From Streptomyces aurantiogriseus (GTDB taxonomy: Bacteria > Actinomycetota > Actinomycetes > Streptomycetales > Streptomycetaceae): a stretch of DNA of 64,000 nt. The stretch is taken from the NCBI RefSeq assembly GCF_014649375.1, contig NZ_BMSX01000026.1, forward strand, positions 81,688 through 145,687. The letters run 5' to 3'. A program made the position numbers and the translations under genes. The notes beneath the pieces are model-generated. The model worked only from the letters and a program-made list of their open reading frames with translations, did no database searches and had not been told where the DNA came from. Below, in pieces: positions 40,701-48,932 of the stretch. Numbering within the stretch: position 1 is the first letter of the stretch; each line of letters opens with the position of its first letter.

Positions 40701-41621
40701 ATGAAGGACGATCAAGCCGCCCGCGTACACGAACGCCTCGCGGCCCGCCCCGAGTTGCGTCCCGTCGTCTTCGGCGAGGGCCGCCGCTTCGGACTCTGGG
40801 AGCTCGCCTCACTCGCCGAGGGCGCCCTCGGCGAGTGCGTCGACCCCGACTCGCTCACGGTGTCGAGCGAGAAGCGGTGGCGTCTCAGACTGGGTGCGGC
40901 CGGTCACGAGCACAGGCACGACGACGAGTTCCGCAGGAGGTACTGGATCTGCGCGCCGGAAGACCGGTGCCGGCAGCGTGAGCCCTTGGGGACCATCGCC
41001 CTCGACACCTGGCCCGTGGGAGCGGGCGCGCTGCACGTCTCCTCGCTCTACACCCATCCCGTGGCCCGACGGCAGGGGCTCGCCTCGGCCGTGCTGGACA
41101 CGGTGTACGAGGCGTGCCGCGCCGAAGGGCTGCACGGATTCCGCCTGGACACGTACTGGACCTGGCAGCAGACCGTCCGCTACTACCTCCGGCGCGGCTT
41201 GTGGGTCACGTCCTGGAAGCACTCCTTGGGACTCGCCCGGCTGTCGTACCTGCCGCGCTACGAAGTGCGGGGAGACGAGAGCGCGTTGACGTTCGCGGTG
41301 ACCGGGCCGCAAGGGGATGCCGTTCCGCTGCTCGTGGCCGACAGCGCGGACGGGCGGCTGCGGCTGCGGGAGACCGAGCAGTACCGCAGCCTTCCGGACC
41401 GGCGCGACGCCGTACGTCTCTACGCGCGATCGACGCTGGCGCTCCATCTCGCCCTGCGAGGGCGGCCGTTGGTACGAGGGGAGGAAGAGTGGGCCGAAGC
41501 CCGCAGATGGTGCGACATCGGCGAGCCGGAGGGGCTCGCCTACAAGATCGGCGTCTTCGAGGAGGTGGCTCACGAGAACGGCTGGAAGGTGGAAACCCCG
41601 TACGTCCGGCCGAGCGGGTGA
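40701..41621 (+). CDS. GNAT family N-acetyltransferase
   Basis: 306 aa. The acetyl-CoA-binding region is LHVSSLYTHPVARRQGLASA (R/Q-x-x-G-x-A motif) followed by VLDTVYEACRAEGLHGFRLD and WQQTVRYYLRRGLWVTSWKH. The N-terminal part supplies the earlier GNAT strands. The C-terminal 110 residues form an additional unassigned domain (LRLRETEQYRSLPDRRDAV onward). Substrate unknown. ATG at 40701 is used; the frame upstream adds Arg/Gly-rich residues without support. Converges with the racemase-fold gene. Confidence 0.82.
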   Translation: MKDDQAARVHERLAARPELRPVVFGEGRRFGLWELASLAEGALGECVDPDSLTVSSEKRWRLRLGAAGHEHRHDDEFRRRYWICAPEDRCRQREPLGTIALDTWPVGAGALHVSSLYTHPVARRQGLASAVLDTVYEACRAEGLHGFRLDTYWTWQQTVRYYLRRGLWVTSWKHSLGLARLSYLPRYEVRGDESALTFAVTGPQGDAVPLLVADSADGRLRLRETEQYRSLPDRRDAVRLYARSTLALHLALRGRPLVRGEEEWAEARRWCDIGEPEGLAYKIGVFEEVAHENGWKVETPYVRPSG

Positions 41622-41639
41622 TCGTGAACCTCGTGGGGA

Positions 41640-42359
41640 TCACTCCGCCGGTGGTCGCCAGTCCCGCCGCTTCGGCACCGGCTTGGCGAAACTGCCCGCC
41701 CGGCTCGTCCGCAGCCCCATCCCCACCAGCGCCTCCGCGAGCTTCACCGCCGCTCCCACGCCGTCGACCACCGGAACGCCCAGCTTCTCGCTCACCACCT
41801 GCTGCAGCCCCGTCATCCCGGCGCAGCCCAGGACGAGCACCTCGGCGCCCGCCTCCCGGGCGTGTTCCGCGGCGGCGAGGAAGGCCGCCTCCGTGCGGTG
41901 GGGGTCGCCGAGGTGGAGGACGCCCAGGCCGGTGCCGACGACGGCGGCGCAGTTGCGGCCCACACCGGCCAGTTCCAGGCTGTCCTCGATCTGGCCGCAC
42001 GACCGCTCGAGCGTCGTCACCACCCCGTACCGCCGCCCCAGCAGGCAGGCCAGGTGTGCCGCCGCCTCCGTGATGTCGACGACGGGTACGTCGACCAGTT
42101 CCCGTACGCCTTCGCGCCCGTGCTCGCCGAAGCCGGCCATGACGACGGCGTCGTAGGGCGGTCCGTCGTACGTGCGCAGGGTGTCGAGGACGGCGGCCGC
42201 CGAGAGGTAGCTGTCGAGCCAGCCCTCGGCTGACTCGGGGCCCCACGCGGGGGTCAGTCCCGTCACGGTGGTGCCCGGGCCGGCGGCGGCCCGGGCACCT
42301 CGTACGATCTCCGCGGTCATCTCCTGCGTGGTGTTGCAGTTGGTGACGACGATGCGCAC
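41640..42359 (-). CDS. Asp/Glu/hydantoin-racemase-fold enzyme
   Basis: 239 aa. Fold markers are the start RIVVTNCNTTQEMT, VDITEAAAHLACLLG, RYGVVTTLERS and the second active-site segment VLVLGCAGMTGLQQ with the catalytic Cys. In hydantoin and allantoin racemases the first active-site segment reads xACFGDPG; here it is VVMAGFGEHG, with Gly in place of Cys. One-cysteine members such as arylmalonate decarboxylase do not racemise, so the reaction is uncertain. The GTG at 42359 lies five bases after the permease stop, so both are one operon under the GntR gene. Confidence 0.85.
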   Translation of the reverse strand: MRIVVTNCNTTQEMTAEIVRGARAAAGPGTTVTGLTPAWGPESAEGWLDSYLSAAAVLDTLRTYDGPPYDAVVMAGFGEHGREGVRELVDVPVVDITEAAAHLACLLGRRYGVVTTLERSCGQIEDSLELAGVGRNCAAVVGTGLGVLHLGDPHRTEAAFLAAAEHAREAGAEVLVLGCAGMTGLQQVVSEKLGVPVVDGVGAAVKLAEALVGMGLRTSRAGSFAKPVPKRRDWRPPAE

Positions 42360-42364
42360 GCTTC

Positions 42365-43843
42365 TCAGACCTCCACGGTCTTCTCGGGGGTGACCGCGGA
42401 GCCGGCGGCCCGCTCGCTGCGGCACAGCAGGATGTACAGGCCGGCTGCCAGCGCCGTGCCGATGAACCAGGAGTACGGGGCGACATCGCTGAAGGTCTTC
42501 ACCAGCGCGAGCACCGCCGCGACCGCCGCGGAGGGGAGGAACGCCCACAGCGCCTTGGGGTTGACGCCCTTGCGGTAGTGGTAGCGGGTGCCGGGGCGGG
42601 CGTCGAACAGCTCGTCGACGTCGACTCGGCCGCGCTTGACCCAGTAGTAGTCGACCATGATCACGCCGAACAGGGGGCCGAGGAAGGCACCGAGACCGCC
42701 GAGGAAGTAGTTGACGACGGTGGGGTTGGAGAAGAGGTTCCAGGGGGTGACGACCAGCGCGGCCACCGTGCTGATCAGGCCGCCGACCTTGAAGGTGATC
42801 TTCTGCGGCCAGACGTTGGCGAGGTCGTACGCCGGGGAGACGAAGTTGGCGACGATGTTGACTCCCATGGTGGCGATGGCGAAGGTCAGCGCGGCCAGGA
42901 CGAGCACCCAGGTGTTGCCGACCTTGGCGACGAGCTCCGCCGGGTCGGTGATGGCCTCGCCGAACACCTCCAGCGAGCCGGCCGTGACGATGACCGAGAC
43001 GACCACGAAGGCGGTCGAGTTGATGGGCAGACCCCAGAAGTTGCCGCGCTTGACCGTCCGGTAGTCCGGCGCGAAGCGGGAGAAGTCGCAGAAGTTCAGC
43101 ATCAGCGTGCCGTAGGTGGCGAGGATCAGGCCGATCGCGCCGAACCACTGCCGCCACTGCTCGCCCACGGAGACCGGGTGCGGGGTGGATGTGAGCGAGA
43201 TGGTCCAGTCGGCCTTGGCCAGGACCCAGACGGCCAGCGCGATCATCACGAGCCAGATCGCGGGACCGCAGAAGTCCTGGAACTTGCGCACCGACTCCAT
43301 GCCCTGGCTGATGATCAGCGCCTGGATCAGCCACAGCGAGACGAAGGAGACCCAGCCGAGCGCGTCGAGCCCCAGGAAGGAGCTGTGCGTCCACGACTCC
43401 AGGCCCGGCCAGGCCGCCAGCAGCATCACGTTGACGGCGACGGAGGCGAGGTAGGTCTGGATGCCGTACCACATGATGGCGATCACGGCCCGGATGAGCG
43501 CGGGGATGTTGGCGCCCCAGACGCCGAAGCTGATGCGGCTGACCACGGGGAAGGGGACACCGTGGCGCTGGCCGATCCTGCCCATCCAGTTCATGCCGAT
43601 GTAGATCAGCACGAAGCCCACGAGCAGGGAGGTGAAGACCTGCCACACGTTCATGCCGAGGACCAGCAGTCCGGCGGCGAAGGTGTAGTTGCCGAGGTTG
43701 TGGACGTCGGACATCCACAGGGCGAACAGGTCGAAGACCTTCCAGTTGCGCTTCTTGGCGGGTGCGAGGTCTTCGTTGGTGAGCCGGGGATCGGGGACGA
43801 ACGCTGGGGCGCCGGTGGCTTCGGCGCGGTCGGCGAGGGACAC
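42365..43843 (-). CDS. NCS1 family nucleobase/hydantoin/allantoin permease
   Basis: 492 aa with 12 membrane helices. NCS1 markers are LTNEDLAPAKKRNWKVFDLF at the N-terminus, WMSDVHNLGNYTFAAGLL (TM1), GVPFPVVSRISFGVWGANIP (the TM3 substrate region) and NFCDFSRFAPDYRT. NVVANFVSPAYDLANVWPQ-like sequence near 42.8 kb and FFGVIMVDYYWVKRG-like sequence complete the family. The substrate is probably a hydantoin, allantoin or a nucleobase, given the racemase-fold partner. GTG at 43843 was chosen because GGAGG lies four bases before it and because the GntR operator and promoter lie just upstream. A longer frame (to 44011) would run through the operator. Confidence 0.88.
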   Translation of the reverse strand: MSLADRAEATGAPAFVPDPRLTNEDLAPAKKRNWKVFDLFALWMSDVHNLGNYTFAAGLLVLGMNVWQVFTSLLVGFVLIYIGMNWMGRIGQRHGVPFPVVSRISFGVWGANIPALIRAVIAIMWYGIQTYLASVAVNVMLLAAWPGLESWTHSSFLGLDALGWVSFVSLWLIQALIISQGMESVRKFQDFCGPAIWLVMIALAVWVLAKADWTISLTSTPHPVSVGEQWRQWFGAIGLILATYGTLMLNFCDFSRFAPDYRTVKRGNFWGLPINSTAFVVVSVIVTAGSLEVFGEAITDPAELVAKVGNTWVLVLAALTFAIATMGVNIVANFVSPAYDLANVWPQKITFKVGGLISTVAALVVTPWNLFSNPTVVNYFLGGLGAFLGPLFGVIMVDYYWVKRGRVDVDELFDARPGTRYHYRKGVNPKALWAFLPSAAVAAVLALVKTFSDVAPYSWFIGTALAAGLYILLCRSERAAGSAVTPEKTVEV

Positions 43844-43906
43844 GGGGCCTCCATGAGCAAGGGGACGGAGGAGGGGTGCGGCGCGCAGGAGCCGCTCGAG
43901 GCGTCG

Positions 43907-43944
43907 TTTGGTATACCAAACTGCTGTCATGGTCCCGCCGTCAA
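43907..43944 (-). promoter_or_regulatory. GntR operator TTTGGTATACCAAA and permease promoter
   Basis: TTTGGTATACCAAA (43907-43920) is a perfect 14-bp palindrome of the type bound by FadR/FCD GntR repressors (core TGGTATACCA). TTGACG (43944-43939, minus strand) stands about 18-20 bp upstream of the palindrome's left half, so the operator overlaps the -10 region of the permease promoter. The divergent GntR gene is 85 bp away, so autoregulation is also possible. Confidence 0.82.
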
Positions 43945-44004
43945 GCGTTCTGACCGATGTCCGTCCCGTTACGGCTCCGTAAAAGACCCCTCGCGTCGGC
44001 GAAA

Positions 44005-44682
44005 ATGGCACCCATGAGCTCCCCGGCGAAGATCGAACCCCTCGGCGCGGTCCGCGAACGTGTCCTGGCCGCCCTGCGGCAGGAAATCATCTCGGGCCGT
44101 CTGCGCCCCGGCGACCGGCTGGTCGAACGGGAACTGGCCGAGCGGTTCGGCGTCTCCCGGGTTCCCGTCCGGGAGGCCATCCGCGCCCTGGTCGCCGAGG
44201 GCTTCGTCCTCTTCGAGACCCCGCGCCGGACCGTCGTACGACGACTGAGCCGCACCGACGTCAAGGAACTCTTCGAGCTGCGCGAGGCGTTGGAGGTGTA
44301 CGCGGCGGGACTGGCCGCCTCCCGGGCGACCCCGGAGGCACTCGCCGAGCTGCGGCACCTGCTCGACCAGGCGGCCGAGGCAACCCGCGCCGGTGACGCC
44401 GAGACCATCACCGACATCAACACCCGCTTCCACGACCGCATCCTCGCCCTGGCCGGCAACAGCCTGCTGATCTCCGTCATGGAACCGGTCGACGGCCGCC
44501 TGCGCTGGCTCACCCGGCAGAACGAGGAGTGGCCCCAACTCCTCACCGAACACCGCGACCTGTACGAGGCGATCGCCTCCGGCGACCCCGACCGGGCCCG
44601 CACCCACGCGCTGAACCATGTGCAGGCCAACTACCGGTCCACCGTGCGCCATCTCTTCGGGGAGCTTTCCGAACGCTCCTGA
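44005..44682 (+). CDS. GntR transcriptional regulator, FadR/FCD subfamily
   Basis: 225 aa. Winged helix in residues about 15-75 (VRERVLAALRQEIISGRLRP, GDRLVERELAERFGVSRVPV, REAIRALVAEGFVLFET). The C-terminal FCD ligand domain follows (KELFELREALEVYAAGLAA, then DINTRFHDRILALAGNSLL and LTEHRDLYEAIASGDPDRAR). The metal-binding positions of FCD (D, H in INTRFHDRI and H in EHRDLYEAI) are present. It should repress the divergent permease/racemase-fold operon through the palindrome at 43907. ATG 44005 or 44014 are both possible starts. Confidence 0.9.
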   Translation: MAPMSSPAKIEPLGAVRERVLAALRQEIISGRLRPGDRLVERELAERFGVSRVPVREAIRALVAEGFVLFETPRRTVVRRLSRTDVKELFELREALEVYAAGLAASRATPEALAELRHLLDQAAEATRAGDAETITDINTRFHDRILALAGNSLLISVMEPVDGRLRWLTRQNEEWPQLLTEHRDLYEAIASGDPDRARTHALNHVQANYRSTVRHLFGELSERS

Positions 44683-44784
44683 ACCCGGAAGCTTTTCGAG
44701 CACCCGTCTGCCCGGACTCTGCCGACCCTTCGGACACAGTTCCGAAGAACGACCGCAGAAAACGGCACGGAGAGAACGAACACG

Positions 44785-44976
44785 GTCAGCAGACGTGGGC
44801 TGTTGAGCGGAGCGGCACTCGTGGGGGCGGGCGCCATGACGGGCGTCCTGAGCAGCGCGGGAACCGCCACGGCCGACGCCCCGCACGGCCGCAGGGGGCG
44901 GCAGCACCGGGCGATCACGACAGTCCCGCCGCCCCCGCCGCCGTCCGCAGCACCTCCCGCAGCATGTCGGGGGTGA
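44785..44976 (+). pseudogene. Remnant of a Tat-secreted protein gene (signal peptide)
   Basis: Reading from GTC at 44785, the frame is VSRRGLLSGAALVGAGAM, then TGVLSSAGTATADAP. This is a textbook Tat signal peptide (SRRGLL, hydrophobic core, AxA-like site). GGAGAGA lies nine or so bases upstream of the GTC, so the original start was probably a GTG here. No ATG/GTG is in the right place now. After about 40 residues the frame becomes a proline run in the antisense of the UDG gene and ends at 44976. The mature protein is missing, so this looks like a gene cut off by deletion. Confidence 0.6.
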
Positions 44977-45610
44977 GGCGCCCGGTGAACGTGTTGCGCT
45001 GGCTCACGTGGAAGCAGCCGAAGAGGTCGAGGCCGTCCAGCGACACCCGTGCCCCATGCGCGAAGGCGGGCCGGGGACGGGGGACGGCCCAGCCGGCCTC
45101 GGCGAACGCGGGCAGCGCGGCCTGCCAGCCGAAGGCGCCCAGTACGACGACCGCCCGGAGCGTCGGCCGCAGCAGCCGCAGCTCCTGGACGAGCCAGGGC
45201 CGGCAGGTGTCCCGCTCCTCGGGGGTGGGCCTGTTGGCGGGCGGTGCGCAGTGCACGGGCGCGGTGACGCGCACGCCGTACAGTTCAAGGCCGTCGTCGG
45301 CGAAGACCGAGGTGGGCTGCGAGGCGAGCCCCACGTCGTACAGCGCCTGGTACAACACGTCCCCCGAGCGGTCGCCGGTGAACATGCGTCCGGTGCGGTT
45401 GCCGCCGTGCGCAGCCGGGGCAAGCCCGACGATCAGCAGACGGGCGTCGGACGGGCCGAAGCCGGGCACCGGGCGACCCCAGTACGTCCAGTCGGCGAAG
45501 GCCGCCCGCTTCGTCCGGGCCACCTCCTCACGCCAGGCCACCAGCCGCGGACAGGCCCGGCACCCCGCGACGCGCCGGTCGAGGGCGGCGAGGGCATGAG
45601 CGGCGTCCAT
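44915..45610 (-). CDS. Uracil-DNA glycosylase, family 5 (UDGb-like)
   Basis: 231 aa. Removes uracil (and in family 5 also hypoxanthine and xanthine) from DNA. The family motif GLAPAAHGGNRTGRMFTGD is present almost to the letter, with Ala instead of the catalytic Asp of other families, as usual for family 5. The 4Fe-4S ligand CRACPRLV near the N-terminus and the later FHVSQRNTFTGRLT motif complete it. GGAGGC stands directly before the ATG at 45610. The 3' end overlaps the Tat-signal remnant on the other strand. Confidence 0.9.
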   Translation of the reverse strand: MDAAHALAALDRRVAGCRACPRLVAWREEVARTKRAAFADWTYWGRPVPGFGPSDARLLIVGLAPAAHGGNRTGRMFTGDRSGDVLYQALYDVGLASQPTSVFADDGLELYGVRVTAPVHCAPPANRPTPEERDTCRPWLVQELRLLRPTLRAVVVLGAFGWQAALPAFAEAGWAVPRPRPAFAHGARVSLDGLDLFGCFHVSQRNTFTGRLTPDMLREVLRTAAGAAGLS

Positions 45611-45714
45611 GCCTCCACGGTAAAGCCGCACCGGCCACCCGTACGGTGCCGCCCGTCGGCGCACGGGAGCTGGACAGAACCTCCGCCGGCCCGGGCAGCA
45701 ACACCCCGGCAGAC

Positions 45715-45747
45715 GGCCCTGCCGGGGTCGGAGTCCCCGGCAGGGCC
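45715..45747 (-). terminator. Rho-independent-like hairpin downstream of DoxX gene
   Basis: GGCCCTGCCGGGG (45715-45727) and CCCCGGCAGGGCC (45735-45747) form a perfect 13-bp GC stem with a seven-base loop, 33 bp downstream of the DoxX stop. Lacking a U-tract, it still fits Streptomyces terminators. Confidence 0.8.
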
Positions 45748-45779
45748 TTACCGCACGGCCTCGCATGGCCACCCACCGG

Positions 45780-46262
45780 TCACGCCCGGCGCCGCAGCAG
45801 CCACAGCAACTCCGTGACAGAGCCCCGTCGCGCCCAGGCGATCAGCGCCAACGGGACGAGCAGGATGAGCGGAGTCGCCGCGTTCTGCCCGTCGAAGACG
45901 ACGACCTGGACGACGAAGGCACCCACCATCAGCGCACCCAACGCCACCGCCGCCACCGACCGCAACACCGGCACCAGCAGCGCGAGCGCACCGGCCAGTT
46001 CCAGCACACCGATGATGTACATCCCCGCACCGCCCCAGCCCATCTTGTCGAACCCCTCGGACGCCGACGGGTGCGCGATCAGCTTCGGCAGTGCACTCGC
46101 GATCCCGTAGAAGAGGGCGAGCAGGATCTCCAGCCCCCGCAGCGCCACCCGGGCCCGACGGCCACGGGCGGTCGCGGACTCGGCGACCACCGTGCCGGAG
46201 GACGAGAGGGAAGCGGGGGCGGGGGAAACGGCGGAGACGACGGAAGCGGTGGGCTCGGACAT
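45780..46262 (-). CDS. DoxX family membrane protein
   Basis: 160 aa. After a Ser/Ala-rich cytoplasmic stretch of about 40 residues come four membrane helices with the DoxX-like order ILLALFYGIASALPKL, GMYIIGVLELAGALALLVPV, AALGALMVGAFVVQVVVF and PLILLVPLALIAWA. The conserved ELAGALALL element is present. DoxX-type proteins take part in oxidative-stress or sulfur metabolism in some species; the role here is unknown. A strong terminator follows the gene. Confidence 0.87.
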   Translation of the reverse strand: MSEPTASVVSAVSPAPASLSSSGTVVAESATARGRRARVALRGLEILLALFYGIASALPKLIAHPSASEGFDKMGWGGAGMYIIGVLELAGALALLVPVLRSVAAVALGALMVGAFVVQVVVFDGQNAATPLILLVPLALIAWARRGSVTELLWLLRRRA

Positions 46263-46410
46263 GGGGGGATCCTGGGGGTTTCGGTCCGTGGTGCTGTCAC
46301 AGAGGTAGACCGGGCAGCACCGCCGAACTCATCGCCGGCCGACCCTTCTCCCACTCCGCTGGGGGCCTCCCCTCCCCCTCCCCCCTCCCCCTCCCTCCCC
46401 TACGCCCCGC

Positions 46411-47106
46411 CTACTCCCCCACCAACACCGCCCGCACCCACACCCGATCCTCCGTCAGATACCGGTCCACCCTCAGGCCCGCCTCCGCCAGCGCCTCCTC
46501 GAACTGTTCCTTGGTCAGCGGTCGGGAGCGGAAGGTCTGGGTCCATATCGCGTCCGGGAATGTGTACTCCGCGTGCACCGAGTGGACCCCGTCGTCGACC
46601 GGTTCCGCCGACAGGATCCGTGAGGTGAAGCCGGTCGGGTAGACGCGTTCACGTGGCAGGTTGGTGTGGTAGTCCTCCCCCTCACGCTGGATCAGCACGT
46701 ACCCGTTCTTCGCGACGTGCCGTGCGCAGGTGCGCAGCATGCCCCGCCGGACCTCGATGTCCCCGTTGTGCACGAGGAACGACGCGAGCATCACCACGTC
46801 GAACGTCTCGCCCAGGTCGAGGCGCTCGATCGGGCTGCATATCGTGCGCGCCCCGCGGACGCGCTCGAGCATCTCGGGGGACTCGTCCACCGCCGTGACC
46901 GTGAACCCGCGTTCCAGGAGGGCGTGGGTCACGCGGCCCACGCCGCTGCCCAGCTCCAGGATGTGTGCGCCTGCGGGCACCGCCGCGGAGATGACGTCCG
47001 GTTCGTCGCCCACCGGCAGACGGCTGTAGAACTCGACCGCGCAGCCGTCCGGGGTGATCGCACCGGGGCCTGTTCCCTCGTATCCCTCTCGCTTTTCAAG
47101 TCTCAT
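46411..47106 (-). CDS. Class I SAM-dependent methyltransferase
   Basis: 231 aa. HILELGSGVGRVTHALLERG is motif I; VTAVDESPEMLERVRGARTI holds the ribose-binding Asp; FDVVMLASFLVHNGDIE is motif IV; YVLIQREGEDYH the following strand. The C-terminal EQFEEALAEAGLRVDRYLTE is the last helix of such folds. Substrate unknown. ATG 47106 opens MRLEKREGYEGTGPGAITPD; the long upstream frame is antisense or noise. The gene is on the same strand as, and just downstream of, the acyltransferase-like gene. Confidence 0.88.
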   Translation of the reverse strand: MRLEKREGYEGTGPGAITPDGCAVEFYSRLPVGDEPDVISAAVPAGAHILELGSGVGRVTHALLERGFTVTAVDESPEMLERVRGARTICSPIERLDLGETFDVVMLASFLVHNGDIEVRRGMLRTCARHVAKNGYVLIQREGEDYHTNLPRERVYPTGFTSRILSAEPVDDGVHSVHAEYTFPDAIWTQTFRSRPLTKEQFEEALAEAGLRVDRYLTEDRVWVRAVLVGE

Positions 47107-47192
47107 GCTCGTCCAACGGCCCGTCTGCGTCCGGCAGTTCCGTTCCTCTTCCGGTTCACTCGTTCGAGGGAGGACGTCTCTGTTCGGGTCGC

Positions 47193-48092
47193 CTACAGCG
47201 CGAACCAGCCGTTCGCGACATACCAGTGGCCGCCCTCCTGCAGGTGGTCCACGACGGCCCGCTCCAGGACACTCCGGCGCGGTAGCCGGTCCAGGGGTAT
47301 GTCGGTGGTGCCGAAGACGAAGCGGACCGGTGTCGTGTCCTCCGGTTCCTCGGGCACCTGGCCGGCCCGGAACCGCTCCTGGAAGCGGACGATGTTGGAG
47401 TCCGCCGGCAGGTAGCGCTTCAGCTGCGGGTCGAGCAGCCATGAAGCGCAGGTGGCCACGGCGTAGGGCTCCTCTGGATAGTGCCGGGCGAAGAACCCCC
47501 GTGCGAGCGCGAGCGAGCGGTCGCAGGCCTCCGGGGACAAGGGCCCCATGAAGTCCGGCACGTGCAGGGCCAGAGCGGGGTCGTCCGGACCGAGCGCGAG
47601 CCCCGCCGCAGCCGTCGCGTCGCTCGTCCACCGCCCCGCGCGGTCCCGCTGGAACTGCAGCCGCCCCAGTTGGTACAGCTCGCCGTGGAAGTGCAGGGAC
47701 AGCCACCGCGGGGACAGCAGACCGCCCGTGCCGTGCCACCGGCGGTGCCAGGCGACACACCGGCCGACGTCGGCGAGTGTGCGCCGCGAGACCTCCTCCG
47801 GAATGCCGCGCTCACGGTGGTGGGCCCGCACGTACGGCAGCGCGGCGACGAACACGTACAGGGGGAGGAAGCGCGCGAGCGCTCCTGACGCGCCCGGGAG
47901 TTCCGGCACGTCGACCGTCCCGCGTATCTCGCCCATTCCCTCCACGAGGTCTGCCACGGTCTCCTCCAGGAACCGCAGTGTCTCCGGGTCGCCCACCGCC
48001 CGGTGGCTCAGCCGCACGGGTTCGTCGATGTCCTGGTGCGGTACTCCGAGGTCGAGGAGCACCTCGGCCAGTTCGTCGCGGTCCGGCAGCAC
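47193..48092 (-). CDS. Acyltransferase-domain protein (DUF5596-type)
   Basis: 299 aa. It matches the Streptomyces family annotated as acyltransferase domain-containing protein. Helical N-terminal part with LPLYVFVAALPYVRAHHRER, the RRTLADVGRCVAWHRRWHGTGG motif, then WLSLHFHGELYQLGRLQFQR and a C-terminal GNAT-like region. Hydroxamate- or siderophore-type N-acylation has been suggested for relatives only by fold, so I state no substrate. The GTG at 48092 begins MLPDRDELAEVLLDLGVP. It is divergent from the small DUF6343 gene. Confidence 0.8.
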   Translation of the reverse strand: MLPDRDELAEVLLDLGVPHQDIDEPVRLSHRAVGDPETLRFLEETVADLVEGMGEIRGTVDVPELPGASGALARFLPLYVFVAALPYVRAHHRERGIPEEVSRRTLADVGRCVAWHRRWHGTGGLLSPRWLSLHFHGELYQLGRLQFQRDRAGRWTSDATAAAGLALGPDDPALALHVPDFMGPLSPEACDRSLALARGFFARHYPEEPYAVATCASWLLDPQLKRYLPADSNIVRFQERFRAGQVPEEPEDTTPVRFVFGTTDIPLDRLPRRSVLERAVVDHLQEGGHWYVANGWFAL

Positions 48093-48174
48093 GAGAAGAC
48101 CCCTCTTCGATCTACGACTTTCCTGGAGAACGTAGGGGCCGAAGAGTACGTTTCAAGAGGGAGTGGTGATCGGT

Positions 48175-48441
48175 ATGCGTACGGGCAGTGAGCCGACGAC
48201 AGCGCGCAGTGCACTGAGGTTGCGTCTGTGGCTGACGGTGTGGGGACTGCTCTGGGCGATCTTCGGAACGGCCGCGTTCGCGCTCGCGGGGCGCCTCGGG
48301 TGGGCGATCGCCTGCGGGGTGCTGTGGCTGGTGATCACCGTCGACCTGGCGATGATCCTCAAGCACGTCCGGCAGGGGCCGCACTATCAGCCGGGCCGCG
48401 ACGTCCCGCCGTACCGGCCGCCGGAGCGGCACCGCCCCTGA
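48175..48441 (+). CDS. DUF6343 family small membrane protein
   Basis: 88 aa with two membrane helices (LWLTVWGLLWAIFGTAAFAL and IACGVLWLVITVDLAMIL) and a short basic, Pro-rich tail (HYQPGRDVPPYRPP). The N-terminal MRTGSEPTTARSALRLR is the typical start of the DUF6343 family in Streptomyces. ATG 48175 was preferred over the GTG at 48163, since GAGGGAG lies at a normal distance from it. Function unknown. Confidence 0.78.
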   Translation: MRTGSEPTTARSALRLRLWLTVWGLLWAIFGTAAFALAGRLGWAIACGVLWLVITVDLAMILKHVRQGPHYQPGRDVPPYRPPERHRP

Positions 48442-48501
48442 GACCGCCCCTGAGACCGCCCCCGACACCGGCCCCTGAGGGGCCTCCGAGGCCTCCCGTG
48501 C

Positions 48502-48882
48502 TCATGAGTCGAAACGCGCGGCCTTCAGGTACTGCGGGTTGGGGTCCAGCGCGGCCGCCAGCCGGAAGTGGCGCTTGGCCTGGTCGCTGCGGCCCTGTCG
48601 CTCGTAGGTGCGGGCGAGGGCGAAGTGCGCGAAGGCGTTGTCCGGCTCCCGCTCCAGGACGATCGTGAATTCGAGTTCGGCAGGGCGTAGTTGTGCGGCG
48701 GCGAAGAAGGCACGCGCACGCAGCAGGCGGGCGGCGGTGTTCTCGGGGTGTGCGGCGATGACACCGTCGAGCAGCTTCACCGCGCCCCGCGGATCCCGTG
48801 CGGCGAGCAGTTGCTCCGCGGCACGGAAGTCGATGACATGCGTCTCCGGACTGCGTCCGGTCGAACCGCTGGTATCGGGCAC
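48502..48882 (-). CDS. Tetratricopeptide-repeat protein
   Basis: 126 aa with about three TPR units: AEQLLAARDPRGAVKLLDGV, IAAHPENTAARLLRARAFFA, PAELEFTIVLEREPDNAFAH and then ALARTYERQGRSDQAKRHFR ending in LAAALDPNPQYL. It is a soluble helical scaffold that binds a partner protein; which one cannot be inferred. GGAAGGAA is six bases before the GTG at 48882. It lies 50 nt downstream of coaE on the same strand and probably shares its transcript. Confidence 0.87.
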   Translation of the reverse strand: MPDTSGSTGRSPETHVIDFRAAEQLLAARDPRGAVKLLDGVIAAHPENTAARLLRARAFFAAAQLRPAELEFTIVLEREPDNAFAHFALARTYERQGRSDQAKRHFRLAAALDPNPQYLKAARFDS

Positions 48883-48932
48883 GGAAAATTCCTTCCCTCG
48901 CTGGAAGCGTTCAACGCGCGGAGCGGGGGCCG

